DNA of 64,000 nucleotides from Pseudomonas putida W15Oct28 (GTDB lineage Bacteria; Pseudomonadota; Gammaproteobacteria; Pseudomonadales; Pseudomonadaceae): assembly GCF_000708715.2 (NCBI RefSeq), contig NZ_JENB01000011.1, positions 62,001-126,000 on the forward strand, given 5' to 3'. A program made the translations under genes and the position numbers. The notes under the pieces were generated by a model. That model ran no database searches, was not told where the DNA came from, and saw only the letters and a list, made by a program, of their open reading frames with translations. Of the stretch, positions 43,253 to 52,872 are shown in pieces; the stretch's first letter is position 1, and each line of letters starts with the position of its first letter.

Positions 43253-44434
43253 ATGGCCGGTAAAGCAAGCTTCCACTGGATCGACCCGCTGCTGCTGGAT
43301 CAGCAGCTCACTGAAGAAGAGCGCATGGTGCGTGACAGCGCTTATCAGTTCGCCCAGGACAAGCTGGCCCCGCGTGTGCTCGAGGCCTTCCGCCACGAGC
43401 AGACCGACCCGGCGATCTTCCGCGAGATGGGTGAAATTGGCCTGCTGGGTGCCACCATTCCGGAGCAATACGGCGGCAGCGGGCTGAACTACGTGTGCTA
43501 TGGCCTGATCGCCCGTGAGGTTGAGCGTATCGACTCGGGTTACCGCTCGATGATGAGCGTGCAGTCGTCGCTGGTGATGGTGCCGATCAACGAGTTCGGT
43601 ACCGAGGCACAAAAGCAGAAGTACCTGCCCAAGCTGGCCAGTGGCGAGTGGATCGGTTGTTTCGGCCTGACCGAGCCTAACCATGGCTCCGACCCAGGCT
43701 CGATGATCACCCGTGCCAGGAAGGTCGACGGCGGTTACCGCCTGACCGGGAGCAAGATGTGGATCACCAACAGCCCGATCGCTGATGTATTCGTGGTCTG
43801 GGCCAAGGACGATGCAGGGGATATCCGCGGCTTTGTCCTGGAAAAAGGCTGGCAGGGCCTCAGCGCCCCGGCAATCCACGGCAAGGTCGGCCTGCGCGCC
43901 TCGATCACCGGCGAAGTGGTCATGGACAATGTGTTTGTGCCAGAAGAGAACATCTTCCCGGATGTGCGCGGCCTCAAGGGCCCGTTCACCTGCCTCAACT
44001 CAGCCCGTTATGGCATCTCGTGGGGGGCGCTGGGCGCTGCCGAAGCCTGCTGGCACACCGCGCGTCAGTACACCCTGGACCGCCAGCAGTTCGGTCGCCC
44101 TCTGGCTGCCAACCAGCTGATCCAGAAGAAGCTGGCCGACATGCAGACCGAAATCACCCTGGCCCTGCAAGGCTGCCTGCGCCTGGGGCGTATGAAGGAT
44201 GAAGGGACCGCTGCAGTGGAAATTACCTCGATCATGAAGCGCAACTCCTGCGGCAAGGCGCTGGATATCGCCCGCATGGCGCGCGACATGCTGGGTGGCA
44301 ACGGCATCTCCGATGAGTTTGGTGTGGCCCGTCACCTGGTAAACCTGGAGGTGGTCAACACCTATGAAGGGACTCACGACGTGCATGCGCTGATCCTTGG
44401 GCGTGCGCAGACCGGTATCCAGGCCTTCTATTAA
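43253..44434 (+). CDS. gcdH: Glutaryl-CoA dehydrogenase
   Basis: This 393-residue flavoenzyme oxidatively decarboxylates glutaryl-CoA to crotonyl-CoA, in the degradation of lysine, 5-aminovalerate and glutarate. It has the acyl-CoA dehydrogenase fold with [54 protein letters not shown], and the catalytic base E372 in [15 protein letters not shown]. Length and motifs match GcdH. It is followed by the CoA-transferase after 14 bases in one operon. Confidence 0.96.
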   Translation: MAGKASFHWIDPLLLDQQLTEEERMVRDSAYQFAQDKLAPRVLEAFRHEQTDPAIFREMGEIGLLGATIPEQYGGSGLNYVCYGLIAREVERIDSGYRSMMSVQSSLVMVPINEFGTEAQKQKYLPKLASGEWIGCFGLTEPNHGSDPGSMITRARKVDGGYRLTGSKMWITNSPIADVFVVWAKDDAGDIRGFVLEKGWQGLSAPAIHGKVGLRASITGEVVMDNVFVPEENIFPDVRGLKGPFTCLNSARYGISWGALGAAEACWHTARQYTLDRQQFGRPLAANQLIQKKLADMQTEITLALQGCLRLGRMKDEGTAAVEITSIMKRNSCGKALDIARMARDMLGGNGISDEFGVARHLVNLEVVNTYEGTHDVHALILGRAQTGIQAFY

Positions 44435-44448
44435 TAAGGAGCCAGCCC

Positions 44449-45669
44449 ATGGGCGCGCTATCACATCTGCGGGTGCTGGACCTTTCGCGCGTGTTGGCCG
44501 GCCCCTGGTCTGGCCAGATTCTCGCTGACCTGGGCGCTGACGTTATCAAGGTGGAGCGCCCGGGCAGTGGTGACGATACCCGCGCATGGGGGCCGCCCTT
44601 CCTCAAGGATGCCGAGGGGGAGAACACAAGCGAGGCGGCTTACTACCTGTCGGCCAACCGTAACAAGCGTTCGGTGACCATCGACTTCACCCGGCCTGAA
44701 GGGCAGCGCCTGGTGCGTGAGTTGGCGGCGAAGTCCGATATTGTCATCGAGAACTTCAAGGTGGGCGGTTTGGCTGCCTACGGGCTGGACTACCAGAGCC
44801 TGAAGGCGATCAATCCGCGGCTTATCTATTGCTCCATTACAGGTTTCGGCCAGACCGGGCCGTATGCCAAGCGCGCCGGTTATGACTTCATGATCCAGGG
44901 GCTGGGTGGGCTGATGAGCCTGACCGGCAGACCGGAGGGTGAGGAAGGTGCGGGGCCGGTGAAGGTGGGTGTGGCACTTACCGACATCCTTACCGGGCTG
45001 TACGCCACGGTGGCCATGCTTGCCGCCCTTGCCCATCGGGAGCAGACCGGGGTGGGCCAGCATGTGGACATGGCGTTGCTTGATGTACAGGTAGCCTGCC
45101 TGGCGAACCAGGCCATGAACTACCTGACCACGGGCAACCCGCCTCGGCGCCTGGGCAATGCGCACCCTAATATAGTGCCCTACCAGGACTTCCCGACGGC
45201 GGATGGCGACTTCATTCTTACCGTGGGCAACGACAGCCAGTTCCGCAAGTTTGCAGAAGTGGCCGGGCAGCCACAATGGGCGGACGATCCGCGCTTCCTT
45301 ACTAATAAGCAGCGGGTGGCCAACCGGGCCGAGCTGATTCCACTGATTCGCCAGGCCACGGTGTTCAAGACAACCGCCGAATGGGTGGCCCAGCTGGAGG
45401 CTGCGGGGGTGCCGTGCGGGCCTATCAATGACTTGGCGCAGATGTTCCAGGACCCTCAGGTGTTGGCGCGGGGGTTGGCGGTTAACATTCCGCATCCGCT
45501 GGCGGGTAGCGTGCCGCAGGTGGCCAGCCCTATACGGCTGTCGGAGACGCCAGTGGAGTATCGGCGGGCGCCGCCGCTGCTGGGTGAGCACACCGGGGCG
45601 GTACTGGGGGAAGTGCTGGGGCTCGAGGCAGGTGAGGTGCAGCGCTTGCGCGATGCCGGCGTGCTCTAG
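44449..45669 (+). CDS. gcdG: CaiB/BaiF CoA-transferase (glutarate CoA-transferase)
   Basis: This 406-residue class III CoA-transferase probably activates glutarate to glutaryl-CoA for GcdH. It carries LRVLDLSRVLAGPWSGQILADLGADVIKVERPG, VIENFKVG, the conserved Asp-containing HVDMALLDVQ, and GEHTGAVLGEVLGL near the end. AAGGAGCCAGCCC precedes the ATG. The role is inferred from operon position beside gcdH and gcdR. Confidence 0.9.
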   Translation: MGALSHLRVLDLSRVLAGPWSGQILADLGADVIKVERPGSGDDTRAWGPPFLKDAEGENTSEAAYYLSANRNKRSVTIDFTRPEGQRLVRELAAKSDIVIENFKVGGLAAYGLDYQSLKAINPRLIYCSITGFGQTGPYAKRAGYDFMIQGLGGLMSLTGRPEGEEGAGPVKVGVALTDILTGLYATVAMLAALAHREQTGVGQHVDMALLDVQVACLANQAMNYLTTGNPPRRLGNAHPNIVPYQDFPTADGDFILTVGNDSQFRKFAEVAGQPQWADDPRFLTNKQRVANRAELIPLIRQATVFKTTAEWVAQLEAAGVPCGPINDLAQMFQDPQVLARGLAVNIPHPLAGSVPQVASPIRLSETPVEYRRAPPLLGEHTGAVLGEVLGLEAGEVQRLRDAGVL

Positions 45670-45690
45670 AAACGGCTGGTGCTATATAAA

Positions 45691-45727
45691 AGCAGGGAGG
45701 CCGACAGGCCTCCCTGCTTTGCTTTTC
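45691..45727 (+). terminator. Terminator of the gcd operon
   Basis: AGCAGGGAGGCC-gaca-GGCCTCCCTGCT, followed by TTGCTTTT, 21 bases after the gcdG stop. Confidence 0.95.
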
Positions 45728-45730
45728 AGC

Positions 45731-45860
45731 GATATTAAGGTTTCTTGAAATTAAAGGTTGACGGGGTTTCGAATCCCCTTATAATGCGCCCCACTTCCAG
45801 CGACATCGGAACGACAAACTCCTTGAGATTCAACGAGTTAGGTAGTTAAGGTGGTGTTGT
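45731..45860 (+). promoter_or_regulatory. rRNA-operon-type promoter and leader without rRNA genes
   Basis: An A/T-rich stretch like an UP element (45731-45757) leads into TTGACG (45758-45763), a 16-base spacer and TATAAT (45780-45785), then a G/C discriminator (GCGCC) as in stringently controlled rRNA promoters. The predicted transcript carries AACTC-c-TTGA-gat-TCAA-c-GAGTT (45817-45839), a hairpin like the one in Pseudomonas 16S leaders. No 16S gene, boxA or tRNA follows; a REP starts about 25 bases later. The match to rrn leaders is from memory. Confidence 0.6.
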
Positions 45861-45883
45861 AAGGGTAAGTACCAGATCAATTG

Positions 45884-45988
45884 TACTGGCCTCTTCGCGG
45901 GCTTGCCCGCTCCCACAGGTACAGCACCGCCTTTAGTTGCAGCGATGGACCTGTGGGAGCGGGCGAGCCCGCGAAGAAGGCGGCACAG
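45884..45988. repeat. REP inverted pair
   Basis: TACTGGCCTCTTCGCGGGCT.. and ..GGGCGAGCCCGCGAAGAAGG face each other in the gap before the AraC gene. Confidence 0.85.
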
Positions 45989-46048
45989 ATGTCACAGTCA
46001 TTTCCCCCAGCTGTTAGGCTTGTCTGCTCAGAACTACAAGAAACCGCC

Positions 46049-46828
46049 ATGCCGATCATCGGACATCCTCGCGCCATTCCTGCGCTGGACCACTTGCCCA
46101 GGCCCCTCTATGCCCGTGCCGAAAGCCTCGGCGCCGGCTCCTGGACCACCCGCCACCAGCACGACTGGGTGCAATTTTCCTACGCCATCAGCGGCGTACT
46201 GGGCGTATACACCCGGGACGGCAGCTACTTTGCTCCGCCCCAGTGGGGTGTGTGGATCCCTGCCGATGCCGAACACGAAGTGGTCACTTCAATGAAGGCA
46301 GAGATGCGCAGCCTGTACGTGCGCCGCGATGCCTGCCCATGGGCACCGGAGCAATGTCGGGTGCTGGAAGTGACCCCGCTGGCGCGCGAGCTGATCAAGC
46401 AGTTCTGCCTGTTGCCGCCGGACTACCCCGAGGATGACAGCGCCGAGGCGCGTCTGGTGGCGGTGCTGCTCGACCAGCTGCGCACCTTGCCGGAAGTCGG
46501 GTTTTCGCTGCCGCTGCCACGCCACCCTGGGTTGCTGGCCCTGTGCAACGGTTTGATCGCCGCGCCGGACCAGCCGCAGACTTTGCAGCAATGGGCGCGG
46601 GAGCTGGGGTGTTCGGAGAAGACGCTGATGCGGCTGTTCCAGCGCGAGACGGGGTTGAGCTTTCGCAACTGGCGGCAGCGCATGCGGCTGTTGTCGTCGC
46701 TGGCGTTGCTGGAGGCGGGGGAGAATGTGACCGAGGCGGCGCTGGGGTGTGGGTATGACTCCACCTCGGCTTACATTGCGGCCTTCAAGCAGCTGTTTGG
46801 GGCTACCCCTGGCGAGTTGAAACTCTAG
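46049..46828 (+). CDS. AraC-family regulator with N-terminal cupin
   Basis: This 259-residue protein has a cupin-type sensory domain at about 15-110 (TRHQHDWVQFSYAISGVLGVYTRDG, PQWGVWIPADAEHEV) and two helix-turn-helices at the C-terminus (LQQWARELGCSEKTLMRLFQRETGLSFRNWRQRMRL, ENVTEAALGCGYDSTSAYIAAFKQLFG). The target and inducer are unknown: both neighbours run from REPs and no obvious partner gene is adjacent. The ATG at 46049 is the first giving the domain start. Confidence 0.87.
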   Translation: MPIIGHPRAIPALDHLPRPLYARAESLGAGSWTTRHQHDWVQFSYAISGVLGVYTRDGSYFAPPQWGVWIPADAEHEVVTSMKAEMRSLYVRRDACPWAPEQCRVLEVTPLARELIKQFCLLPPDYPEDDSAEARLVAVLLDQLRTLPEVGFSLPLPRHPGLLALCNGLIAAPDQPQTLQQWARELGCSEKTLMRLFQRETGLSFRNWRQRMRLLSSLALLEAGENVTEAALGCGYDSTSAYIAAFKQLFGATPGELKL

Positions 46829-46835
46829 GCATTGT

Positions 46836-46950
46836 TTGCCTGTACCGGCCCTATCGCCGGCAAGCCAGCTCCCACAGGGACTGCACAGCCCCTGAGGGCA
46901 GCGGGGTCCTGTGGGAGCTGGCTTGCCGGCGATAGGGCCGGTACAGGCAA
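46836..46950. repeat. REP inverted pair, GAGCTGGC variant
   Basis: GCCTGTACCGGCCCTATCGC.. and ..GCGATAGGGCCGGTACAGGC are nearly perfect 40-base mirrors separating the convergent AraC and chemoreceptor genes. The core reads CGCCGGCAAGCCAGCTCCC instead of the usual CGCGGGCAAGCCCGCTCCC. Confidence 0.92.
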
Positions 46951-46954
46951 CGCA

Positions 46955-48898
46955 TCAGGTACGGAACCTGCGCACCAGCGAATCCAGCTCATTGGACAGC
47001 CCCGCCAGGCTCTCGGAGTCCTGGCGCGCCGCCTGGGCCAGTTCGGCCACCAGCTGCGCATCGCCGTGGATCTGGCTGATGTGCCGGTTGATGTCCTCGG
47101 CCACCTGGTGCTGTTCCTCGGCCGCCGTGGCGATCTGCGTGTTCATGTCGCGGATCACATCCACCGACTCACGGATTTGCCCGAAGCTGTCGCGGGCCAG
47201 GCCGATACGGCTCACCGACTGCTGCGACACTTCCAGGCTGGCATGCATCTGATCAGCCACTTCGGCGGTGCGGCTGGCCAGGTTGCCCAGCAGGCCGTCG
47301 ATTTCGGCGGTGGAGTCGGCAGTGCGCTTGGCCAGGGCCCGCACTTCGTCGGCCACCACGGCAAATCCGCGGCCCTGCTCACCGGCACGGGCTGCTTCGA
47401 TGGCCGCGTTGAGGGCCAGCAGGTTGGTCTGTTCGGCAATCGAGCGGATGGTGCCGAGGATCGACTGGATGGCGTTGCTGTCACGCTCCAGCTGCTGGAT
47501 CGACTGCGCGGACTGTTCGATTTCGTGGCTCAGGCGGTCGACGCTTTGCACGGCGGCATCGATCTGCTGCTGGCCTTCGCGGGCTTGCTGCTGACCGCTG
47601 TCGGCCGACTGCGCCGCCTGGCTGCAGGACCGGGCCACTTCGTTGGCGGTGGCGACCATTTCGTGGAAGGCGGTGGACACCATGTCCACGGCTTCGCGCT
47701 GGCGGCCAGCGGCCTCGGCCATGTCGCTGGAAACCCGGGTCGAACTGCTGGAGGTGCTGAGGATTTTGCCGGCAGCTGCGCCAATGTGCTGGATCAGGCT
47801 GCGAATGGCACCAAGGAACTGGTTGAACCAGCTGGCCAGTTGCGCGGTTTCGTCGCGGCCACGGATTTCCAGGTTGCGGGTCAGGTCACCCTCGCCCTGG
47901 GCAATGTCTTCCAGGCCGCTGGTGACGCTGTTGATCGGGCGCACGATCAGCTTGGCGAAGGCGGCACCGACCACTGCGAACAGCGCGGCCAGCACCACGG
48001 CGATGACCCCGATCAGCCAGGTCAGCCGGGTGGTGGTCTGCATCACTTCGCTTTGCTCGATCAGGCCGATGAAGGTCCAGCCCAATTGCTCATCGGGGTA
48101 GACGTTGGCCATGTAGCGCACGCCATTGAGCTCGACCTCTACCAGGCCTTTGCCGGCCTTGGCCAGCGCGGCATAGCCGTCGCCGAAGCTGGCCAGCTGC
48201 TTGAAGTTGTGAGCGGCGTCGCGTGGGTCGACCATGACGTTGCCGTTGCTTTCGACCAGCATCAGGTAGCCGCTTTCACCCAGCTTGATCTGTTTGACGA
48301 TCTCGGTCAGGCCTTTGAGCGATACGTCGATGTTGACCACGCCGCCGGGGTTGCCCAACTGGTTGGCCACGGCCCGCACGGTGCTGACCAGTACCGCGTC
48401 GTCGGCGGCCCAGTAGTAGGCGCCGGTACGCACGGTCTTGCCAGGGTTGGCCATGGCCAACTGGTACCAAGGGCGGGTGCGTGGGTCGTAATTGACGAAC
48501 TTCTGCCCGGCCGGCCAGCCCGTGTAGCCGCCGTCGTTCACCCCGTAAGACAGGTAGGCGTAGGCGGGATGCGAGTTGGCCAGGCGGGTCATGAAGTCGA
48601 GGAGCTTGCTGGCCTGCTCGCCCAGTTCGTAGGACGGCGCGGCGCTCGTGTACTTGTTCAGCTCGCTGCCGGTGGCGGCGACCATTGGCTGCGAAGCCAT
48701 GTACTCGACGTTCTGGTTGATGCCCTGGAAGAAGATGTTCATCGCGTTGCTGACCTGGCGAATTTCCCGGCTGCTACCGTCGAGGAATCCGTCGCGGGCT
48801 TCGCCGCGCAGGTTGAGGACCACAAGTGTGGCCACGAGGACGATGGGCAAGCCGGCGATGACCGCGAATGCCCAGGTCAGTTTCTGTTTGATGCTCAT
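46955..48898 (-). CDS. Methyl-accepting chemotaxis protein with dCache sensor
   Basis: This 647-residue receptor has a transmembrane helix at about 9-30, a periplasmic dCache domain at about 35-275, a second helix at about 285-310, HAMP, and a long cytoplasmic coiled coil with the CheA/CheW-binding tip [32 protein letters not shown]. The sensor has YDPRTRPWY, then GAYYWAADD and NIDVSL, resembling the Y..R.WY..D pattern of amino-acid- or amine-binding dCache receptors such as PctA. The ligand must be tested. It has no pentapeptide CheR tether; the C-terminus is LVRRFRT. Confidence 0.92.
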   Translation of the reverse strand: MSIKQKLTWAFAVIAGLPIVLVATLVVLNLRGEARDGFLDGSSREIRQVSNAMNIFFQGINQNVEYMASQPMVAATGSELNKYTSAAPSYELGEQASKLLDFMTRLANSHPAYAYLSYGVNDGGYTGWPAGQKFVNYDPRTRPWYQLAMANPGKTVRTGAYYWAADDAVLVSTVRAVANQLGNPGGVVNIDVSLKGLTEIVKQIKLGESGYLMLVESNGNVMVDPRDAAHNFKQLASFGDGYAALAKAGKGLVEVELNGVRYMANVYPDEQLGWTFIGLIEQSEVMQTTTRLTWLIGVIAVVLAALFAVVGAAFAKLIVRPINSVTSGLEDIAQGEGDLTRNLEIRGRDETAQLASWFNQFLGAIRSLIQHIGAAAGKILSTSSSSTRVSSDMAEAAGRQREAVDMVSTAFHEMVATANEVARSCSQAAQSADSGQQQAREGQQQIDAAVQSVDRLSHEIEQSAQSIQQLERDSNAIQSILGTIRSIAEQTNLLALNAAIEAARAGEQGRGFAVVADEVRALAKRTADSTAEIDGLLGNLASRTAEVADQMHASLEVSQQSVSRIGLARDSFGQIRESVDVIRDMNTQIATAAEEQHQVAEDINRHISQIHGDAQLVAELAQAARQDSESLAGLSNELDSLVRRFRT

Positions 48899-49065
48899 CG
48901 ACGCTCCCGGAATTTTTTATTTTCGACACACGAGGCAGGTAGCCAGTACATCGGCAGCATCCGGGTTTTATGAAGCAAAACGCCTGTATTTATTGGATAA
49001 AGTCGCGGTTGGTGACTATTCGGTCGCGTTTGGACGCTTTTGGCATACCAAGCGCTGGTGACTGA

Positions 49066-49476
49066 TCAGTGACAGCAGCCTCCAGCAGCGCCATTGGCCA
49101 GGTCCTTGAGGATCGGGCAGTCCGGGCGGTCGTCCCCCTGGCAATGCGAAACCAGCTCGCCAAGGGTGTCGCGCAGGCTCATCAACTCCTCGATACGCCG
49201 GTTCAGCTCGTCGATGTGCTGCATGGCCAGCGCCTTCACATCGGCGCTGGCACGTTGGCGGTCCTGCCACAGGGTCAGCAGCTTGCCGACCTCTTCCAGT
49301 GAAAAGCCCAGGTCGCGGGAGCGCTTGATGAAGGCCAGGCTGTGCAAGTCTTCTGCCTGGTACAGGCGGTAGCCGCTGTCGCTGCGCGTGGCAGGCTTGA
49401 GCAGGCCGATGGATTCGTAATAACGGATCATCTTGGTGCTAAGCCCGCTGCGGCGGGCGGCCTGGCCGATGTTCAT
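49066..49476 (-). CDS. cueR: Copper-responsive MerR-type regulator CueR
   Basis: This 136-residue activator senses Cu(I), Ag(I) or Au(I). The MerR helix-turn-helix is at 1-40 ([29 protein letters not shown]), with a coiled-coil dimer helix at about 80-110. The metal-loop cysteines C112 and C120 ([12 protein letters not shown]) and S77 are at the positions typical of monovalent-metal CueR proteins. It ends in GGCCH, a possible extra metal site. The ATG overlaps the copA stop by four bases, so the sensor is made from the copA transcript. Confidence 0.93.
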   Translation of the reverse strand: MNIGQAARRSGLSTKMIRYYESIGLLKPATRSDSGYRLYQAEDLHSLAFIKRSRDLGFSLEEVGKLLTLWQDRQRASADVKALAMQHIDELNRRIEELMSLRDTLGELVSHCQGDDRPDCPILKDLANGAAGGCCH

Positions 49477-51872
49477 GGCGCTTCCTCGTTGGTGCTGGTG
49501 GGTTTCCACGCCTTGAGCCACAGCGCGTTGCTGACCACGCTGACGCTGGACAGGGCCATGGCGGCGCCAGCCAGTACCGGGTTGAGGTAACCCAGTGCAG
49601 CCAGCGGGATACCGATCAGGTTATAGATGAACGCCCAGAACAGGTTCTGGCGGATTTTGGCGTAGGTCTTGCGGCTGATTTCCAGCGCGGCGGGGACCAG
49701 ACGCGGGTCGCCACGCATCAGGGTGATGCCGGCGGCCTGCATGGCCACGTCGGTGCCGCCACCCATGGCAATGCCGATATCGGCGGCCGCCAGGGCCGGG
49801 GCGTCGTTGATGCCATCGCCCACCATGGCGACCACGCCATCCTGCTTCAGCGCGGCCACGGTGGCGGCCTTGTCGGCTGGCAGCACTTCGGCATGCACAT
49901 CGTCGATGCCCAGGGCGTCGGCCACCACTTTGGCGCTGCCGCGGTTGTCGCCGGTCAGCAGGTGGCTGCTGATGTGCCGTGCGCGCAGGGTGTTTATGGC
50001 CTGCGCGGCGCCGGGCTTGAGGCTGTCACCAAAGGCGAACAGGCCCAGCACACGGGGTTGCGTGCCGCGTTCGATCAGCCACGACAGGGTGCGCCCCTCG
50101 GCTTCCCAGGCCTGGGCCTTGGCGGCCAGGTCACCGGGTTGCAGGGCGCTTTCGTCGAGCAAGCGGCGGTTGCCCAGGGCCAGCTCGCGGCCCTCTACAC
50201 GCCCGGCAATGCCGCGCCCGGTCAGCGACTGGCTGTCGGTAACGCTTGGCACATCCAGCCCTTGTTCGGCGCAGGCATCCAGCACCGCCTTGGCGAGTGG
50301 GTGCTCACTGCCGCGCTGCAAGGCGCCGGCCAGGCGGTGCAGGTCGGCGCTGCTGCCCACTTGCGCCTGGCTGTGGACAACCCGCGGGCTGCCGGAGGTA
50401 AGCGTGCCGGTCTTGTCGAAGACCACGCGGTTGACCGCATGGGCCCGCTCCAGGGCTTCGGCGTCCTTGATCAGGATACCGTGGCGGGCGGCAACCCCGG
50501 TGCCAGCCATGATTGCTGCAGGTGTGGCCAGGCCGAGGGCACAGGGGCAGGCGATGACCAGCACGGCAACGGCGTTGATCAGTGCGGTTTCCAGCGGTGC
50601 GCCGGCCAGCCACCAGCCGATCAGGGTGATCAGGGCCAGTACCAGCACGGCCGGGACGAACACCTGGCTGACCCGGTCGACCAGCTTCTGGATCGGCGCC
50701 TTGGCGGCCTGGGCGTCTTCGACCAGGCGGATGATACGGGCCAGTACCGTTTCGGTGCCCAGCGCCTGGGTGCGCACCAGCAACCGGCCTTCGCCATTGA
50801 TGGCGCCCCCGGTGACACTGTCGCCGGGTTGCTTGGGCACCGGCAGGCTTTCGCCGCTGATAAGGGCTTCATCGGCATGGCTGCTGCCGTCTTCGACCAC
50901 ACCATCGACCGGGAAACGCTCGCCGGGCTTGACCAGTACCAGGTCGCCCAGGCGCAGTTGGGCGATGGCCACGTCTTGCTCCTGGCCGTCGACTACACGC
51001 AGGGCGCGTTCCGGGCGCAGTGCCTCAAGGGCGCGGATGGCACTGGCGGTCTGGCGCTTGGCACGGCTTTCCAGGTACTTGCCCAGCAATACCAGGGCAA
51101 TCACCACGGCTGAAGCTTCAAAATACAGGTGTGGGGCCATGCCGGCGGGGGCCTGCGCCCACTGGTACAGGCTCAAGCCATAGCCAGCGCTGGTGCCCAG
51201 GGCCACCAGCAGGTCCATGTTGCCGGCACCGGCGCGCACGGCTTTCCAGGCGGCTATGTAGAAGCGGGCACCGAGAATGAACTGCACGGGCGTGGCCAGC
51301 AGGAACTGCGCCCATGCAGGCAACATCCAGTGCAGGCCGAATGGCTGCACCAGCATTGGCAATACCAGCGGCAGGGCCAACAGCAAGGCTGCGCCGACTG
51401 CGAGGCGCTCTTTGCGCAGGCGGCGCTGGGCCGCGCTTTGGTCGTCCTTGGCCGTTTGCGGCAGGCTGGCGCTGTAGCCAGCCTTGTGCACGGCGTCGAT
51501 CAGCAGGTTGTCGTCGAGGGCCGTGAGCACCTCGAGGTGCGCGCGTTCGCTGGCCAGGTTGACGCTGACCTGCTCGACCCCGGGCAGTTTACCCAGGGCG
51601 CGCTCTACGCGGCCGACGCAGCTGGCGCAGGTCATGCCGCCAATCTGCAGTTCGACGGTACGGGTGGGCACGCCGTAGCCGGCTTCGCGCACGGCATCGA
51701 CCAGGGCGGGCAGGCTGTTGGCCGGGGCCTGGACCCGGGCCTGTTCGGTGGCGAGGTTGACGCTGACCTGTTCAGCGCCGGTGACCTTGCGCAGGGCGCG
51801 CTCGACCCGGCCGGCACAGCTGGCGCAGGTCATGCCGGAGATCGGCAGGTCATAAATGGTGGATGCGGGCAT
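49473..51872 (-). CDS. copA: Cu(I)-exporting P-type ATPase CopA
   Basis: This 799-residue P1B-type pump expels Cu(I) or Ag(I) to the periplasm. It has two heavy-metal domains with CxxC at 16-19 and 82-85 (GMTCASC in both), eight predicted helices, the translocation motif CPC at 442-444, the phosphorylated D486 in FDKTGT, and [20 protein letters not shown]. Ribosome-binding site AAGGAGGAG precedes the ATG at 51872; an in-frame upstream extension is excluded. A CueR box lies upstream and cueR is the next gene. Confidence 0.95.
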   Translation of the reverse strand: MPASTIYDLPISGMTCASCAGRVERALRKVTGAEQVSVNLATEQARVQAPANSLPALVDAVREAGYGVPTRTVELQIGGMTCASCVGRVERALGKLPGVEQVSVNLASERAHLEVLTALDDNLLIDAVHKAGYSASLPQTAKDDQSAAQRRLRKERLAVGAALLLALPLVLPMLVQPFGLHWMLPAWAQFLLATPVQFILGARFYIAAWKAVRAGAGNMDLLVALGTSAGYGLSLYQWAQAPAGMAPHLYFEASAVVIALVLLGKYLESRAKRQTASAIRALEALRPERALRVVDGQEQDVAIAQLRLGDLVLVKPGERFPVDGVVEDGSSHADEALISGESLPVPKQPGDSVTGGAINGEGRLLVRTQALGTETVLARIIRLVEDAQAAKAPIQKLVDRVSQVFVPAVLVLALITLIGWWLAGAPLETALINAVAVLVIACPCALGLATPAAIMAGTGVAARHGILIKDAEALERAHAVNRVVFDKTGTLTSGSPRVVHSQAQVGSSADLHRLAGALQRGSEHPLAKAVLDACAEQGLDVPSVTDSQSLTGRGIAGRVEGRELALGNRRLLDESALQPGDLAAKAQAWEAEGRTLSWLIERGTQPRVLGLFAFGDSLKPGAAQAINTLRARHISSHLLTGDNRGSAKVVADALGIDDVHAEVLPADKAATVAALKQDGVVAMVGDGINDAPALAAADIGIAMGGGTDVAMQAAGITLMRGDPRLVPAALEISRKTYAKIRQNLFWAFIYNLIGIPLAALGYLNPVLAGAAMALSSVSVVSNALWLKAWKPTSTNEEAP

Positions 51873-51904
51873 GGCTCTCCTCCTTGGACAGGCCTCCAGC
51901 ATCA

Positions 51905-51928
51905 ACCTTGCCATGCAGGTAAGGTCAA
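51905..51928 (-). promoter_or_regulatory. CueR-box promoter of copA
   Basis: On the minus strand TTGACC (-35, 51923-51928) is followed by the dyad ACCTTACC..GGCAAGGT (51905-51925), the usual 19-base-spacer CueR promoter design. The -35 overlaps the stop codon of the small upstream gene. Confidence 0.85.
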
Positions 51929-52311
51929 TAGCCCAGGCCGGCTCGCTTCAACTCCAGCCCATATTGCCCCATGGCGATGCGGTATTTGTTGATCTGGCCC
52001 GTCTGCAGGTTCAAACGTGTGCTGCGTTGGTCCTCGATGCCCGGTGCGCAGCCTGGCATCTGCCCTGGCAGCAGGCGCAGGCGCACATCCACCGGGCCGG
52101 GCGGCAGGTTGAACGAGGTGGATTGCTCCTGGAACACACGCCCGGAAAGCTGATCGTTGAGGTAGACGCCGATTTCGCAGTTGGTGGCCACTTCCAGGCG
52201 TTCCCGGGAAATGATCAGTACGCTGTAGTCCGAATTGCCCTCGGCACTGGCCGGTGGCACCGCAGCCAGCGCGCTCAATAGCCCGACGACGCCCAATGCT
52301 GCCCTGAACAT
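51925..52311 (-). CDS. Small secreted protein of the copper cassette, unknown
   Basis: This 128-residue protein has a signal peptide ([23 protein letters not shown]) and a beta-rich domain with two cysteines ([18 protein letters not shown] and GQMPGCAPG) that could form a disulfide. The pattern resembles PEGA/DUF2846-type domains, but I do not recognise the family with confidence. It has an excellent ribosome-binding site (CAGGAGATTCTTC). It is read toward copA, with its stop inside the copA -35, and lies opposite copZ. This position suggests, but does not prove, a role in copper handling. Confidence 0.78.
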   Translation of the reverse strand: MFRAALGVVGLLSALAAVPPASAEGNSDYSVLIISRERLEVATNCEIGVYLNDQLSGRVFQEQSTSFNLPPGPVDVRLRLLPGQMPGCAPGIEDQRSTRLNLQTGQINKYRIAMGQYGLELKRAGLGY

Positions 52312-52397
52312 GAAGAATCTCCTGCTTGCCTGATCGTCAAACGCGAAGCTTGGCCGACGCGGGCGTGGATTTCCACCCCATGTGTTGCTGGCAGGGC

Positions 52398-52421
52398 TTG
52401 ACCTTGCCCCGATGGCAAGCT
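52398..52421 (+). promoter_or_regulatory. CueR-box promoter of copZ
   Basis: TTGACC (-35, 52398-52403) overlaps the dyad ACCTTGCC..GGCAAGCT (52401-52421), matching the copA site on the other strand. CueR therefore probably controls both the pump and the chaperone. Confidence 0.85.
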
Positions 52422-52456
52422 TGAGACTCGTTGAAAACCTGAAGGAGGCAACCCCC

Positions 52457-52654
52457 ATGCAAGTGTTCAATGTACAAGGCATGACCTGCGGCCATTGCGT
52501 GAAAGCCGTGACCCGCGCGGTGCAGGAGCAGGATGCAGCGGCCAAGGTCGAGATCGACCTGGCAGCCAAGCAGGTACGGGTGCAGAGTGACTTGGCGCAG
52601 GAGCAGATCCTTACCGCCATTCGGGATGAAGGTTACCAGGCCGAACTCGCCTGA
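52457..52654 (+). CDS. copZ: Copper chaperone CopZ
   Basis: This 65-residue cytoplasmic heavy-metal domain (MQVFNVQGMTCGHCVKAVTRAV) has metal-binding C11 and C14. It should pass Cu(I) to CopA. The ATG at 52457 follows AAGGAGGCAACCCCC and is 36 bases after the CueR box; the open frame continues upstream but lacks a ribosome-binding site and family resemblance there. Confidence 0.94.
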   Translation: MQVFNVQGMTCGHCVKAVTRAVQEQDAAAKVEIDLAAKQVRVQSDLAQEQILTAIRDEGYQAELA

Positions 52655-52661
52655 AGACTTA

Positions 52662-52750
52662 CCTGTGGGAGCGGGCTTGCCCGCGAACACCGGCATAGCC
52701 GGTGCCATCCACCGCGTTGCCTGATTCGCGGGCACGCCCGCTCCCACAGG
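52662..52750. repeat. REP inverted pair with inner hairpin
   Basis: CCTGTGGGAGCGGGCTTGCC.. and ..CACGCCCGCTCCCACAGG flank an ACCGGCATAGCCGGT hairpin just after copZ. It is probably the end of the copZ transcript. Confidence 0.88.
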
Positions 52751-52872
52751 GACCACGCCAGTTTTAGGGTTTTGAGCGAGACCAAGGCCCAGGTTTGTTG
52801 CAAATGTTTTCATACCGATAGGGTCCACAGCAGGTAGAATCAATCACTTGCTTAGCCTGCTATGGATTCCTG

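Noticed and set aside
45762-45780. tRNA T-arm-like GGGGTTTCGAATCCCC
   Set aside because: The loop is eight bases, no acceptor, D or anticodon arms fit on either side, and the sequence lies exactly between -35 and -10 elements.
46832-48973. 713-codon open frame on the + strand
   Set aside because: Antisense to the chemoreceptor gene; no recognisable domain and composition typical of a shadow frame.
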